From assembly GCA_030247885.1 (NCBI GenBank), contig JAPDRO010000018.1, positions 62,001-126,000 of the forward strand: 64,000 bases of DNA, in the 5' to 3' direction. Position numbers and translations under genes: made by a program. The stretch is from Taxawa tesnikishii (nom. ined.) (lineage: Eukaryota; Ascomycota; Dothideomycetes; Dothideales). This document shows positions 11,473 to 21,982 of this stretch, in pieces (position 1 is the first letter of the stretch; every line of letters starts with the position of its first letter). Below the pieces are notes generated by a model. The model had not been told where the DNA came from and ran no database searches. It saw only the letters and a program-made list of their open reading frames with translations.

Positions 11473-11861
11473 TCACCTCTGGCGGATGATGTCGCGCTCA
11501 GCGGGGTTGTAGCTGTTTATCCGGTTAGCAGTCGCTCGCGTCTAGAGGACTGAGCTTTGTGTGGGCATACCGAAGAAGCTTTTCAATGAGATCGACGTGT
11601 GTCATAAGCATACGGCGACAGCAGTAGCGTTGCAGGCCAAGAATGTCCATGGCGTCTCTGTAGTAGGAAGTCAGTCGCCATTCCGCTATCCTCATGCAGA
11701 GGCAACGCACCCATCCGACTTTTCCTCGTTGAGGAGCACCAGATACCTTTCCCACAAGTCCGCGATGACCTGCACCCTTGTGTCAACTATGCGCTCTGGT
11801 CCAACTACTTGTGCATAGTCCTTACCTTGCCGCAAGAGAAGCAGCGGATAGGAATGATCAT
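11473..11861 (-). CDS. RPB10: Rpb10 (ABC10-beta), shared RNA polymerase subunit
   Basis: Four short exons (minus): 11826-11861, 11711-11769, 11571-11657 and 11473-11512, with introns of 56, 53 and 58 nt, all GT-AG. The spliced product is 73 aa, starting [12 protein letters not shown] and containing [20 protein letters not shown], ending [12 protein letters not shown]. CxxC at residues 7-10 and the CC pair at 44-45 are the four zinc ligands of this family. Rpb10 is common to RNA polymerases I, II and III and is needed for assembly around the Rpb3/Rpb11-type subunits. Every junction preserves near-invariant family sequence ([22 protein letters not shown]), so the model is very safe. It is divergent from NAN1 with 272 bp between the ATGs. 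No exon exceeds 87 nt, so ORF-based calling misses it. Confidence 0.96.
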
Positions 11862-12133
11862 GGTGACGGTCGAAGGATGCTGGCTACGATTGCGGTGTTG
11901 TGTACAGAGGGTTTGCGCTCACGCGACAGACGAAAGAGGCCTGAAAAGTTGTTGCTGCGGTTAACGGTGATGGTGTGTTCCTAGTCAAGTTCTTTGGGCT
12001 CGGAAGTGAATGAAAGTTCGCCGCAAAATGCCAAGCCTCTGCCGAAACCTGGGGTTGACGGTAATTTTTCTGAACTCGAACCTCGACTTTCAAGTTGGAA
12101 GGCAAGCTACGACGACTGAGCACTACAGCAGCC
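11862..12133. promoter_or_regulatory. Shared bidirectional promoter RPB10 / NAN1
   Basis: 272 bp separate two divergent ATGs. Both products serve ribosome production (polymerase I/III subunit and SSU processome), so joint control is plausible. I see TGAAAAGTTG (about 11941) and GTAATTTTTCTG (about 12060), which loosely resemble the RRPE element of yeast ribosome-biogenesis genes, but the matches are weak. The ATG of NAN1 lies in a CATG, so a spurious minus-strand ATG overlaps it. Confidence 0.6.
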
Positions 12134-15100
12134 ATGTCCGCTACAGCACCAGTGGATTCAGGAAGACAGCGGAAGCGCAAGAGGACGCACAAAGAGAAGG
12201 AGGAGTCGAAGAAGAGGAGGAGAGATAATGGTGCGAATCAGGAGACTGTCGCCATTGGAGGCTTCGGAAGCCACAAGACCACGACATTTCTCGAGAACAA
12301 CGCTACAACTAGTGCTCACACATTGCATAAAGTCCCTTCAGTCCAAGACGGAACTCCAACGCCATCGAATGCGGACAGCGAGATCCCATATGCGAAAAGG
12401 CACAGGGCAGAAAGGCGAAAGAAGAAAAAGGGAAATCTCTCCTAGCGCAGACTGAGCCTACAACACCTGCAACCCAGGAAAAATCGGAGCCGGAAGCTGT
12501 CTCGGTGTCCGAACAACAGCCTGGTTCTAAGCGCAAGCATGCGAAGCAGGAAACGCTCAAAAAGCTAGAAGAGGAGGATGTTGGACGCATATTAACCTCC
12601 GCAGCCAAAGACCCTGTTTCCTCGGCAAAGAACACAGATGGAGAGCCTGCTCTCACTGAAAGGACTCCCAAGTCGCGCAACAAGAGCAAGAAGGCGAGCC
12701 AGTCTGGCGCTACGCCGCAAAAGCCCTCAACCTTGGCAAGAGACACGTCGTCTTGGATTGTGACAGAGGCAAAAGCGGGCCGTTACATTGACCACGATCC
12801 CATATTCTCGTCAGATGAGCGGTTGGTAGACACGAATTGCTATGACGAACCCAGCTGACAATAGTAGGGTTCTGTTTGCCGCCAACACACGCGAAGTTCA
12901 AGTGCTATCAAACGAGACTTCAGGCGTCTTGCGCACGTTGCCTGCACCAGGAGATGACAGCGTTGCTGCATTCTCACTCTCAGCCGTTGATCCTGATCAT
13001 ATATACATTGCTTATGTATCTGGACATATCGAATGTCGGAACTGGACATCTGGAGCACTTGTTCGCAAGAGGCGTCACGTTCCTGGACAACCCGCTTCCG
13101 TTTCTGTCAGTCTCTCTCCGTCCCAGGAAAGTGATGTTGTATACACAATCTCTCAATCCGCCCACTCTTCACGCATACTCGCCGGAGATCGCGTGCTTTA
13201 TTCATCCAACGAAAGGTTGCACAGTTTGCATGCAGTGGGTCACTACATCGTAGCCGCCCTCCCAGGCAAAATTGTCATAGGCACGTCTCGAGCTTCGGAG
13301 GAGGACGGGAACGACGCTGTTGAATATTCATGGGCTGAAATCAACATCGGCTTGGACGCCACCTGCCTTGATGCTAGGTTGCATTCTAACAACCTTAACG
13401 CCGGAAAGACAAAGAAGAGCAGATCTGTGCCTACAGAAACTCTCTCCGTTGCGATTGGTACCAAGGAAGGTCAAATCCTGTTGTACGACAATCTGCTTTC
13501 TTTGCATCATTCTGTTGGTGATGGGGCGGCCGACGCCTCACTTACGCCGTCGGTTTTGCATTGGCACCGTGAAGCTGTCGGCTCCGTGAAATGGTCTCGA
13601 GATGGTATGCATCTGGCCTATCACATTAGGAAATTCAGACTGACGATCTTCAGGCAACTACCTCATCTCAGGCGGTACAGAGACGGTCCTAGTTATCTGG
13701 CAAATAGAAACAGGGAAGAAGCAGTTCTTGCCTCATCTCACCGCCGAAATTGAGAGGCTCACAGTATCGCCTCGCGGCTCATCCTACGCAGTACAGCTTG
13801 CGGACAATTCCGTGATGGTCCTATCGACTACCGAACTGAAGCCGACGGCGAACTTCCCTGGACTGCAGTCTTCCGTATTTCAGGGTAAGAAAGCAAGGGA
13901 TGAGGTTAGACGTCCTACTCAACCGGTCCTATTGCATCCCGTGCATAAAGATCATCTCTTGTTGTCCGTGCCTGCCTCATCTCTTCGATCAGCAACGGAC
14001 GTGCGGTCCAGATCGTTTCTCGAGGCCTATGACTTGGCAGCCGATCGACACATCGCGCGGCAGGCGCTCACTCGCAACAACGTGACTGATCTCAACAGAG
14101 GACCGGAGGGCAACAAGATTGCAGAGCCTGATGTCTCGATGTTGCAGATCAGCAAGGACGGACAATGGCTTGCGACCTCTGAAGAATGGACGCCTGCAAC
14201 ACCTGACGTGGAATTCCTGGCTGCGGATCGCGCTTCTGAGTCTGAAGAGTCCCGAGCAAGGCGCGAGGTCTACCTGAAAATCTGGCGTTGGAACGAGGAT
14301 AGAAAGCTCTGGATGTTGGAAACGCGCATTGACGGTCCCCACCAATCTGCAGTTGATGCACGACCCGGACGCATCCTTGCTTTGGCCACCGATCCTACTG
14401 AAACAGGCTTTGCCACTGTGGGTGAGGACGGCTGCGTGCGTATCTGGAAGCCAAAGACACGTCTGCGTAACGGCATTGTTGTACGTGGTACGAGATCTGA
14501 GGGACTGACTGACTGGTCCTGTCGGTTCACGATACAGCTGGAAAAGAGTGTCGAGGCTCCAGAGTCGCCAGAAACGGAAATGCAATCTGCGAATTCGCCT
14601 GTCGGCGCTTGCATAGCCTACTCCAACGACGGATCAGTACTTGCAGCCACCCAGGCCTTCCAAGAGCCTGGCGCTGGCTCTACCGTGCACTTCATCAATA
14701 CCGCCACTGGTGAGTTGATGGAGAGCCGAAGCGGTCTGTTCAGCGGAGTGATCAAAGCCTTGAGTTTCCTCGACCGTTACCTCGTCGTCCTATCTTCCAC
14801 AAACATCGGCGTCTGGGACATCGTCGATGATGCGCTGAAGTACAGCAGGGAACTGGAACCATCAACGGCCAGAACCGCAGGTACAGAGCTGCTCGCCGTG
14901 AGCCGCGATGAGGGCATCTTCGCCTTCACTACCCCTATTCAGTACAACAATCAGCCTGCAACGCGCCTGCACGTCTGCAGCCCGAGCTTGGCTAAACCCA
15001 TCACTACGCACCAGATCCCACAGGTCGTCACGGCACTCCTGAGCGCCGAAGGAAGGAGGGGTTTTACTATCCTAACCAACACCGCTGAGATTCGCACCTT

Positions 15101-15506
15101 GTCATCCAGAGCCTCTGTCCGAAAGGCCACCACGCAGCTTGCTGAAGTGGTTGTCACGACCACGGCGGCTGACGCTGAGCTCGCAGTCCAAGGAGCAGCA
15201 GACGAGGATGAGGACGTCGACATGGGCGATGTCGACGTCGATGCCAATGCCGATGACTCAATGTTGGTTGCCATCGAAGATGACAACGAGAGAGCGGTGG
15301 TCCGGCAGGAGCAACTCGCGCAAGTGTTCGACGTCGGACAGAGCTTTGCCTTGCCACCTGTCAAGGACATGTTCGACGCTGTCGTCGGGTTGTTTGGACG
15401 TAAGCCGGCGGATGGCGCGTACAGTCGTACTTCGGAGATGGAGCAGTCGAGCCTGAAGAACGCGAGATTCAACGTGGCGCTTGAGCAGTTGCCGTTTGTG
15501 TCTTGA
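12134..15506 (+). CDS. NAN1: Utp17/Nan1 (WDR75), WD40 subunit of the SSU processome
   Basis: Exons 12134-12821, 12868-13604 and 13654-15506 (introns of 46 and 49 nt) give about 1092 aa once one base is added in the A5 run at 12425-12429; as written, the frame stops at TAG 12443-12445. The N-terminus is a basic, Lys-rich nucleolar-type tail. WD40 repeats follow: SSDERVLFAANTREVQVLSN opens the propeller, and YLISGGTETVLVIWQIETGK (around 13660-13720) is the family hallmark that continues KQFLPHL. A second propeller and an acidic C-terminal stretch (about 15190-15290) follow. The role, from yeast Utp17 and human WDR75, is in the t-UTP/UtpA subcomplex, linking rDNA transcription to 18S rRNA processing in the nucleolus. 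It is longer than yeast Utp17 (896 aa), mostly in the tail. An upstream in-frame ATG/GTG (12095) is possible, but ATG 12134 is better placed. Confidence 0.92.
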
Positions 15507-15935
15507 TGAGGTGGTTGTCGGAGCGACTTGATGTGTATCCATACTAGTATCGTGTTCTTTGAAGGGGCTGCTCTGGTCGTTGAACAGGATGCAAAGACCC
15601 GGTGCTCTCCTGTACGTACGTCGTAGCTATGGTCCGACTAGAACTCCTTGTAGAATGCCGATGTCTACCCTTTTCGTAACCACGTCACAAATCGCTTTGG
15701 CTGCTTGGAACATTGCCTGTACGGTGCTGTTACGCTCCGGACATAGCGCACAGGATCGCAGTATCTGGCAGAAACGTAAAAGAGGATATCATTCGCGACT
15801 TGCGGCTGAACGCAGGACCGCCTAAAAGCACTGCTTTCCCGCCAACCCATCAAAACATTATGAACAACTAGCAGACGCGTTAAAAAGAACTTGCATCCAA
15901 CACTCCCATGAAAGACGCGATATCCGTCATTGCAC
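15507..15935. other. Tail-to-tail spacer NAN1 / NoxR
   Basis: Convergent 3' ends with 429 bp between them. No further gene is seen. Confidence 0.6.
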
Positions 15936-17915
15936 TCATAACTCCTGTATCCAAATCTGGCAAAAGAAACACCGTCAGCAACCGCACACGTAAAAAAAGG
16001 AAGAAAGAAAAAAGAAAGAAAAGGAGATATCAAAAAAAAAAAAAAACTCACCTCCATCTTCCCCATCTCAAGCCTCTCCCTCCCCGCCACCTCCTTGCAC
16101 TGCCCAACCGCCATGTCCAGATCATCCTGATCCCCCATCGTCACCATATCGCCCTCCTCATCCCTCATCTTGCACTTGAACTGCCCCCTCAGCCCGAACT
16201 TGGTCCTCACCTGCGCCACGAAATCCTCGTACGTCACGTCCGGCGCCGTCATCACGTAGCGCGTGTCCTCGGCGTGCACCTTGACGCGGATCTTGCGGAT
16301 CTCGGGACGGCGGGGCGGGGCGCGCGGGGGAGGAGGGCCGCCGGTGCGAGCGTGGGGGATGATTTCGAAGGCCAGGGCGCCGGCTTCGGAGGAGGGCGAG
16401 ATGATGGTGGTGGTGGTGGGGTAGTCTTCTTCTTCTTCCTCTTCTTCTTCCTCTTCTTCTTCGATTGAAACGGGTCGGTTGAGGAGGACGTGGCCGTGGG
16501 ATCTGGAGCGTTGGTGGTATGCTGTTGGTTGCAGTTGTTGTTGTTGTTGTTGTTGTTGTTGCTGGTACGTCGTGGGTTGCAGTTGTTGCGCTTGAGCGGC
16601 CTGCTGGAGCTCTTGCTGGGGCTGGTAATGCTGCTGTGGAGGAGGGTCGTATACGTCCTGTCGAAGCACCGGCTGCTCCTCGCGCAGACTGCGGCGGTCT
16701 GCTCGCCGTGGCTCGTATGTCCGGCCGGGGGTTGCGTACTCGCCTCGTAAGACGGAAGGGCGCTCGGAGGCTGATCGAACGGTGCCCAGACGCGGTTTCT
16801 GTTGCTCTGGAGTAGGGATGAATGCTGCAACGCTGAGGTCGAGTTTCTGCGGTTTCGGCGCCGAGGGTCGCGATTGGTGGAAGCTGTTACTCTTTGTGGA
16901 GCCTGTGCTGTCTGTTGACATGCGCTTGCTGGCAGATGAACCTGGCCGTTCGATGATCTCTGGCGGAGGCGTGGGCGGAAAGACGTTGCGGTGGATGGGC
17001 GGTTCAGACTGCTGGCGCGATCGGCTCACCAGGCCGGGTCTGACGAGATTGAGGGCGGCGTAGGAGAGCTTCTCACCCGGCCGGTCGTCGATTGCAAGGT
17101 TGGCGGCGGCGAGTTGGCGTCTGGCATCCGCGTTTGGAGAGTTGAAATCTTGAGCCGCAATTAATCGTGCTTTCCCCAGGTAGTCTTTGGTCTTGAGGTT
17201 CTTCACTTTGGCTTCATTCGGCCTGTACACTATCCCAACGGGTATCGAGAAGACGGTGTAACCCTTAGCAGGTCAGCATGAATACAAACTTGGAGGAGCA
17301 TGGTTGCCTACTTCCGCTTGTTCTCTTATAGCTTCATCAATCACATCGTGATCCAGTACTGCCTTCTCCTTTGCTGCATAGATGAGATCTTGCATGCCTG
17401 CATCCTTCTGTTGCAGATAGATGTAGCAAAGACCGCGATTGAACAGCACCTCGCAAGAATGCAGTTTGAATTTCAACCCTAATTGATCGTAGTCGATGTT
17501 GTTGTTGCCCCTAAGGTAAAGCAAAGTGTCGTTGAAATTGGCTAGCGCTTCTTCGAAATCGCCCATCAGAAAGTTGGAGACGCCCTGTTGAAAGTATGCA
17601 ATGGCAAGATACTGGTCGAGCTGCACTGCTCGCTGATAGCATTCGACCTGTTTCTTTTGTTAATACCAGACGTTTCTGAAGCTCATTGACGACTTACGGC
17701 TCTGACATGTTCTCCAAGGGTCGCCTGTATAACGCCACAGTTGAACAGGATCTTTGACGTGTCCGCAATGGAACCGAATGCGCGTAACGACTCGTCGAAT
17801 TCATTGTTGTCGTAGTGCGCCAGCGCCGTCACCCATGTCTCAATCTCCTAACCTCGATGTCAGTGATGGACCATTTCTGGTGTCTGGTACTTGAACTTGC
17901 CTGTTTGAGAGACAT
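15936..17915 (-). CDS. noxR: NoxR, p67phox-like regulator of NADPH oxidase
   Basis: Five exons (minus): 17901-17915, 17698-17847, 17312-17647, 16052-17263 and 15936-15956; 577 aa. Exon 1 encodes only MSLKQ and is joined by a GC-AG intron (17848-17900, donor GCAAGT) to EIETWVTALAHYDNNEFDES. No GT donor nearby keeps the frame. TPRs (about residues 5-160) include VQLDQYLAIAYFQQGVSNFL. A fungal NoxR block follows (GIVYRPNEAKVKNLKTKDYL), then Pro-rich HRNVFPPTPPPEIIERPG, a poly-Gln tract (about 16535-16590), an acidic Glu run (about 16425-16462) and a C-terminal PB1 domain (IRKIRVKVHAEDTRYVM to GDQDDLDMAVGQC), ending KMEIWIQEL. NoxR binds Rac and activates NoxA/NoxB for localised superoxide in hyphal fusion, sexual development and infection structures. 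The last intron (15957-16051) carries an A15 run beside its donor. No frame defect. Confidence 0.95.
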
Positions 17916-18924
17916 TGCTGAAGAACAGCGGCGTGGACCGCTTGTTTTGGTTGACTAGCCGCGGTATAGAGCTCAATGGTCCTCTGCGCCGATCGATTAA
18001 TCTAACATCTGCAAGAAGCCGTGCAACTCGATCCTGTCTCGATCTGGCTGTAGAGTGGCTCGTCTTCGGATATGCTTTTTCTTTTGGCGACAATTGGCAG
18101 CTCTACGCAATGGCTCTTGTACGGTGATCACTGTCGGTGTAAACGAGCGGAGGAAAATGCCTATTATTCTTGCTGTATATACCAAACAAAATGCAGAAGA
18201 GAAGGATTCAGGTACAGAACCATGGGGGCGTGTGTAGCTATCTAGTAGTCCGTCTGGTCGGGATGCCCGCTGTGTCGTGCCTTGGGTGGGCTGGCGGCTA
18301 ACGAGTGGTTGTGAGCTGCAGATGCGGCGCCAAGTCATCAAGCCATCTCGGCTCTCCCCACATCAAGCGAGACGAGTGAAGCGAACGCGTGCGAACAACT
18401 GTGAGCGGCCACGGCGCGTATTTGTCTTGCTGTCATTGCACACACCTCACCGCCATGGCTTGATAGAGCGTGCGTCGTGCCTGAACGGCTTGCGTGAGCA
18501 TTCATTGGTTGTGCTGTGTGCGTGCTTGCTCTGCTAGTAATCTGACCTAAGGACTTGCTTTCTACACCTCCTTTCGTCCTTTGCTCGTGAGATTGGACGA
18601 GCCTTTGACAGTTGACGGACAGTCAAATATGGGCTGCTGACGCCTGACAGCATGTGCATGTCCGCATATCGAACTCCCCATGGCTTTCCTTTTCCACCAA
18701 CTCGAGGGCTCGGTAGCCCGGTTCTCTCGAGTGACCACCCGGCGAATTGTTCTGGTCCGATCACAGCTCCCTGGGAGATTGAAAGAGCTGGGGAACATCC
18801 CTTACAGACATGCACGACTCAGATGCTCCCATGATCTGGAGTCTGAGCGTGAGATGTTGGCGACATACGTTCTTGGATGGACATGTCTCTGTTCAATGAC
18901 AGAGAGGGTGCACAACTGCCTGGC
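17916..18924. other. NoxR promoter region and 3' end of the PEX11 gene
   Basis: About 1 kb without coding signal, upstream of NoxR and downstream of the PEX11-family gene (same strand). I recognise no specific site. Confidence 0.5.
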
Positions 18925-19909
18925 CTATGCCGTAACTTGCATCCTTGTCCAGATGTCCTGACCCGCGACGATGGAGCTGATTGTGCTGGCAACGCCGACA
19001 GTCACGGTGTCCGCATCAATCCATCCAACGCTTGAACCGGGTATGACGAGATCGCATATGTCAATCAAGAGCTGCTTGTATACCGTCGTCAGGGCCGTCT
19101 GCGCAGACTTCGAATGCTTAGGTCTCTCCTTGGTAGCCGTCGGAACAGATGCGTGGGAATTCTTCTCATTCAGAGCTGCGCCGTCCGCTTGGTTACCGGA
19201 AGGTCTGGGCTCGGTCTCGCGCGGCTCTGGAATGAACCACGGCGCGGCAAGGTCGTACAAAGAAATTAGAATCGACACAGCGATGGCATAGAACCAGAAC
19301 TTGTTGGCTTCGTTCTGTAGGGCCGGCCCCCAGCTTGGATTTGTTATGCGCATTGCATTCGTCTGTCGTAAGAATCAGCAGCTAAACTCGACATCACCGT
19401 TCTCAACACGCTTTTTCTTCCCCTTCGCCAAAGGATTGGAAGGAAAAACGACAAGGACTTACTATCGTGAACATCTCTAGGAAGAAATACATGCCCAAGA
19501 GGCCCCATTTCCCCAATACCAAGGTATTGCGTACGCTGGAGTCTCCAACTTGCACACATTTCAGCGCTTCAGTCCAGCAATCGATCCATTTGTGCAGACG
19601 AAAGTAACGGCGGGCTTCAACAGTCAGAAAGAAGTGCAATTCACTTCATTTGGGCGCGACGAACCTAAGGCGAACTGAGATCGCGCTTGTTCCCATGGCG
19701 CAGCATCGCCTGGCAACTGCACCAGTCCTACAGCGACTTGACAGAGCGATTGCAACAAGCGCAACGTCTTTTCCAGGCCCGCTGTATGCGCATCCAATAG
19801 ATTAGTCATGTGTCGTGCTTGCTCGCTTCGAAGGGCGGAGGAATTGCATACCAGCGTCGTTGGCGAAACGGGACAAAGAAATGAACATCTTTAGACCCTC
19901 CACTTCCAT
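18925..19909 (-). CDS. Peroxisomal biogenesis factor 11 family protein
   Basis: Four exons (minus): 19852-19888 (or -19909), 19665-19781, 19463-19614 and 18925-19362; 247 aa from ATG 19888 or 254 aa from the in-frame ATG 19909. Spliced landmarks are FANDAAGLEKTLRLLQSLCQ, RRYFRLHKWIDCWTEALKCV, GKWGLLGMYFFLEMFTI and NKFWFYAIAVSILISLYDLA, then a C-terminal segment with DLVIPGSSVGWIDADTVTVG. The AGLEKTLRLLQ...FRLxKW...GMYxFLEM order is characteristic of the second, non-canonical PEX11 type found in filamentous fungi (PEX11B/C-like). These are peroxisomal membrane proteins acting in elongation and division of peroxisomes. Amphipathic N-terminal helices and membrane segments are visible (19470-19500; 19270-19310). 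Donors include GTATGC, GTTCGT and GTAAGT; the second is weak, but the junction gives FALARRYF as expected. No frame defect. Confidence 0.88.
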
Positions 19910-20323
19910 CAGACTACTTCTTCGAGACGAACAACTGAAACCGATGCGTCGTCAGTCTAGAAATTCGTTGGATGGAAAATTACGTTTACGTGATTTGAGC
20001 CCATTAGTCAGCCGTGTTTCATGTGTCGAACCGGACTTCAAAAGGGCCAATGGGTGATAGAGATGAGATGATCTTTCCGCTTGCGGCAGGAAAGCGGTTT
20101 CGACACTCCCGAAACCGACAAAAGGATCTAGGGACTGGATGCGAACGCGCCGGTCGTCCGCTTTCACGGTATGTGTGCGATATGGGATGCAAGTCGTACA
20201 TATTACATAACTTGAGTATGTCGACCTGAAAATCCCCCATCACCCAAGATATCTTATCTACACAGATGCAACATCGTCCCCTTCCATGCACAGCACAGCA
20301 CAGCATAGCATAGCACAGCAAGT
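19910..20323. other. Intergenic spacer, with CAGCA minisatellite at 20290-20321
   Basis: This spacer holds the promoter of the PEX11 gene and the 3' end of CYB2. A run of CAGCA/TAGCA pentamers lies directly after the CYB2 stop. Confidence 0.6.
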
Positions 20324-21982
20324 CTACAGCTTGGCCTTGACCTTCTCAGCCGGGTGGACCAAGGGGTCGTACACACCCAACGCAAGCGTGTCGCTCGGCA
20401 CGGCCGAAGTGTGCATGCTCAAGCCCCTGGTGTCGACGAGCTCAGGACCCAACTCATCGACCGTTCTGCATCCGATCAGACGCATGTTCATCTCCATCTC
20501 GTCCTGTGTGAATGAGTCAGCAAGCGATCCGAAGGTACCATGGTAACGAAAAGGCTCGATTCAAAACATACCTTGAGCAGCTGCATAGCGCGATCCACTC
20601 CCGGCAGACCGTACGCAGACATGGCGTACAAGAACGGCCTGCCGATGCCGACGCCGGTGGCACCCAGGCACAGCGCCTTGATGATATCCGTCGCACGCCT
20701 CACGCCGCCGTCGATGTAGACCTCAAACTTGCGACCGCCGGGCGTCCTGCCATCCAGTCCCAGTCGCCTCAGCTCCGGCATCACCTCCGCAAGCACCTCG
20801 ATTCCGGAGCGTGCGAACTCGAGCTGGCGACCACCGTGGTTGGAGAGGACGACACCATCCACGCCGACAGCGACGGCCTTCAACACGTCCTCGACGCGCT
20901 GAACGCCCTTCAGCAGGATCGGCATCTTGGTAATGGACTGGAACCAGGGGATATCCTTCCAGCTCAGCGAGGGGTCGATGAAGGAGCTGATGGCGCGTGC
21001 GGCACCCTGGGAGCGATCCACACTGTCGCCGCCCGTGCTCTGCACGTTGGATCCGACGTCCGAAAACTTTGACCGCATGTCCTTCTCACGACGGCCGAGC
21101 TGCGGCGCATCGACCGTGATGAAAAGACCCTTGCAGCCACGTGCCTCGGCGTGCTGAACAATACGTTTGGTGATGTTGCGGTCCTTATTCACGTAGAGTT
21201 GCAGCCATTGTACCTGGTCGCCCTCTGCGGCGTCGACGATTTCGTCGAAGGAGCAGGATGCCAGCGTCGGAATCATCTGGATCACGTTGTGCTTCTTCGC
21301 GCCACGGGTCAGGATGACCTCGCCTTCGGGGTTGCCGAGCTTGCCGAGTGCGGTCGCGGTCACGTAGAAGGGGATGGAGACTTTGGTGCCCAGCATGTTG
21401 GTGGAAAGGTCGATGTTCTCAACGTCTTCCAGTATCCGTGGGCGGAACCAGATCTTGTGGAATGCGGAGTGGTTCTCCCTCATGGTCTGGAGGATATCGT
21501 CAGCGACAGCATAGTTAGCAGAATTGCAAGTGCCTTACAATTTCGTCATCTGCGCCACTGCTGTAGTATGCCCATGCGGTCTTCTTCATCACCCTCCTCG
21601 CCACTGCCTCAAAGTCCATGAGGTTGTAGCATTGCTCCAGGATAGGCATTCTCTTGATCCGCTCCTGCCTCTCCTGCTCTTCTGGGTCGTCTTCTTTGGT
21701 CTCTTGCTCCACCGTGTTCATGTCGACCTCTCCCAGATGCTTGCTCTTGTCGAGGAACTTGTCCAGGGTATCTGGTGGGTGGATCGGGTCGTACTCTTCT
21801 GACGCATCCTTGCCAGCGTACTTGAGGATGATCTTAGGACCACCAGGGTGCTCGGGAAGGAACTCGGTCACATCGTAGGCGCGGCCGTGAACGATGACCC
21901 AGCACGACTCTCTGCTGTTGTGCTTTGCGACCTCCTCCCCAGTAAGCTTGACAGCTTGGGTGTCGTTGCTTTCGTGGTTCAT
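20324..21982 (-). CDS. CYB2: Flavocytochrome b2, L-lactate dehydrogenase (cytochrome)
   Basis: Three exons (minus): 21539-21982, 20572-21486 and 20324-20503; 512 aa. An N-terminal cytochrome b5 domain (about residues 10-90) has heme ligands in EFLPEHPGGPKIILKYAG and in DPIHPPD. The FMN-dependent alpha-hydroxyacid dehydrogenase barrel follows: GLFITVDAPQLGRREKDMR, catalytic His in VVLSNHGGRQLEF, and phosphate-binding VYIDGGVRRATDIIKALCLG. It ends VHPAEKVKAKL. It oxidises L-lactate to pyruvate and passes electrons to cytochrome c; the yeast enzyme works in the mitochondrial intermembrane space. The first in-frame ATG lies directly before the b5 domain. The open frame continues about 47 codons upstream (to 22123) without ATG, so no presequence is encoded unless by an upstream exon or a non-ATG start. 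Related alpha-hydroxyacid oxidases are possible alternatives for substrate. Confidence 0.93.

Noticed and set aside
15908-16468. 186-aa plus-strand frame
   Set aside because: It lies antisense to NoxR exons and consists of complements of the PB1 region and low-complexity repeats.
20512-21072. 186-aa plus-strand frame
   Set aside because: Shadow of CYB2 on the opposite strand.
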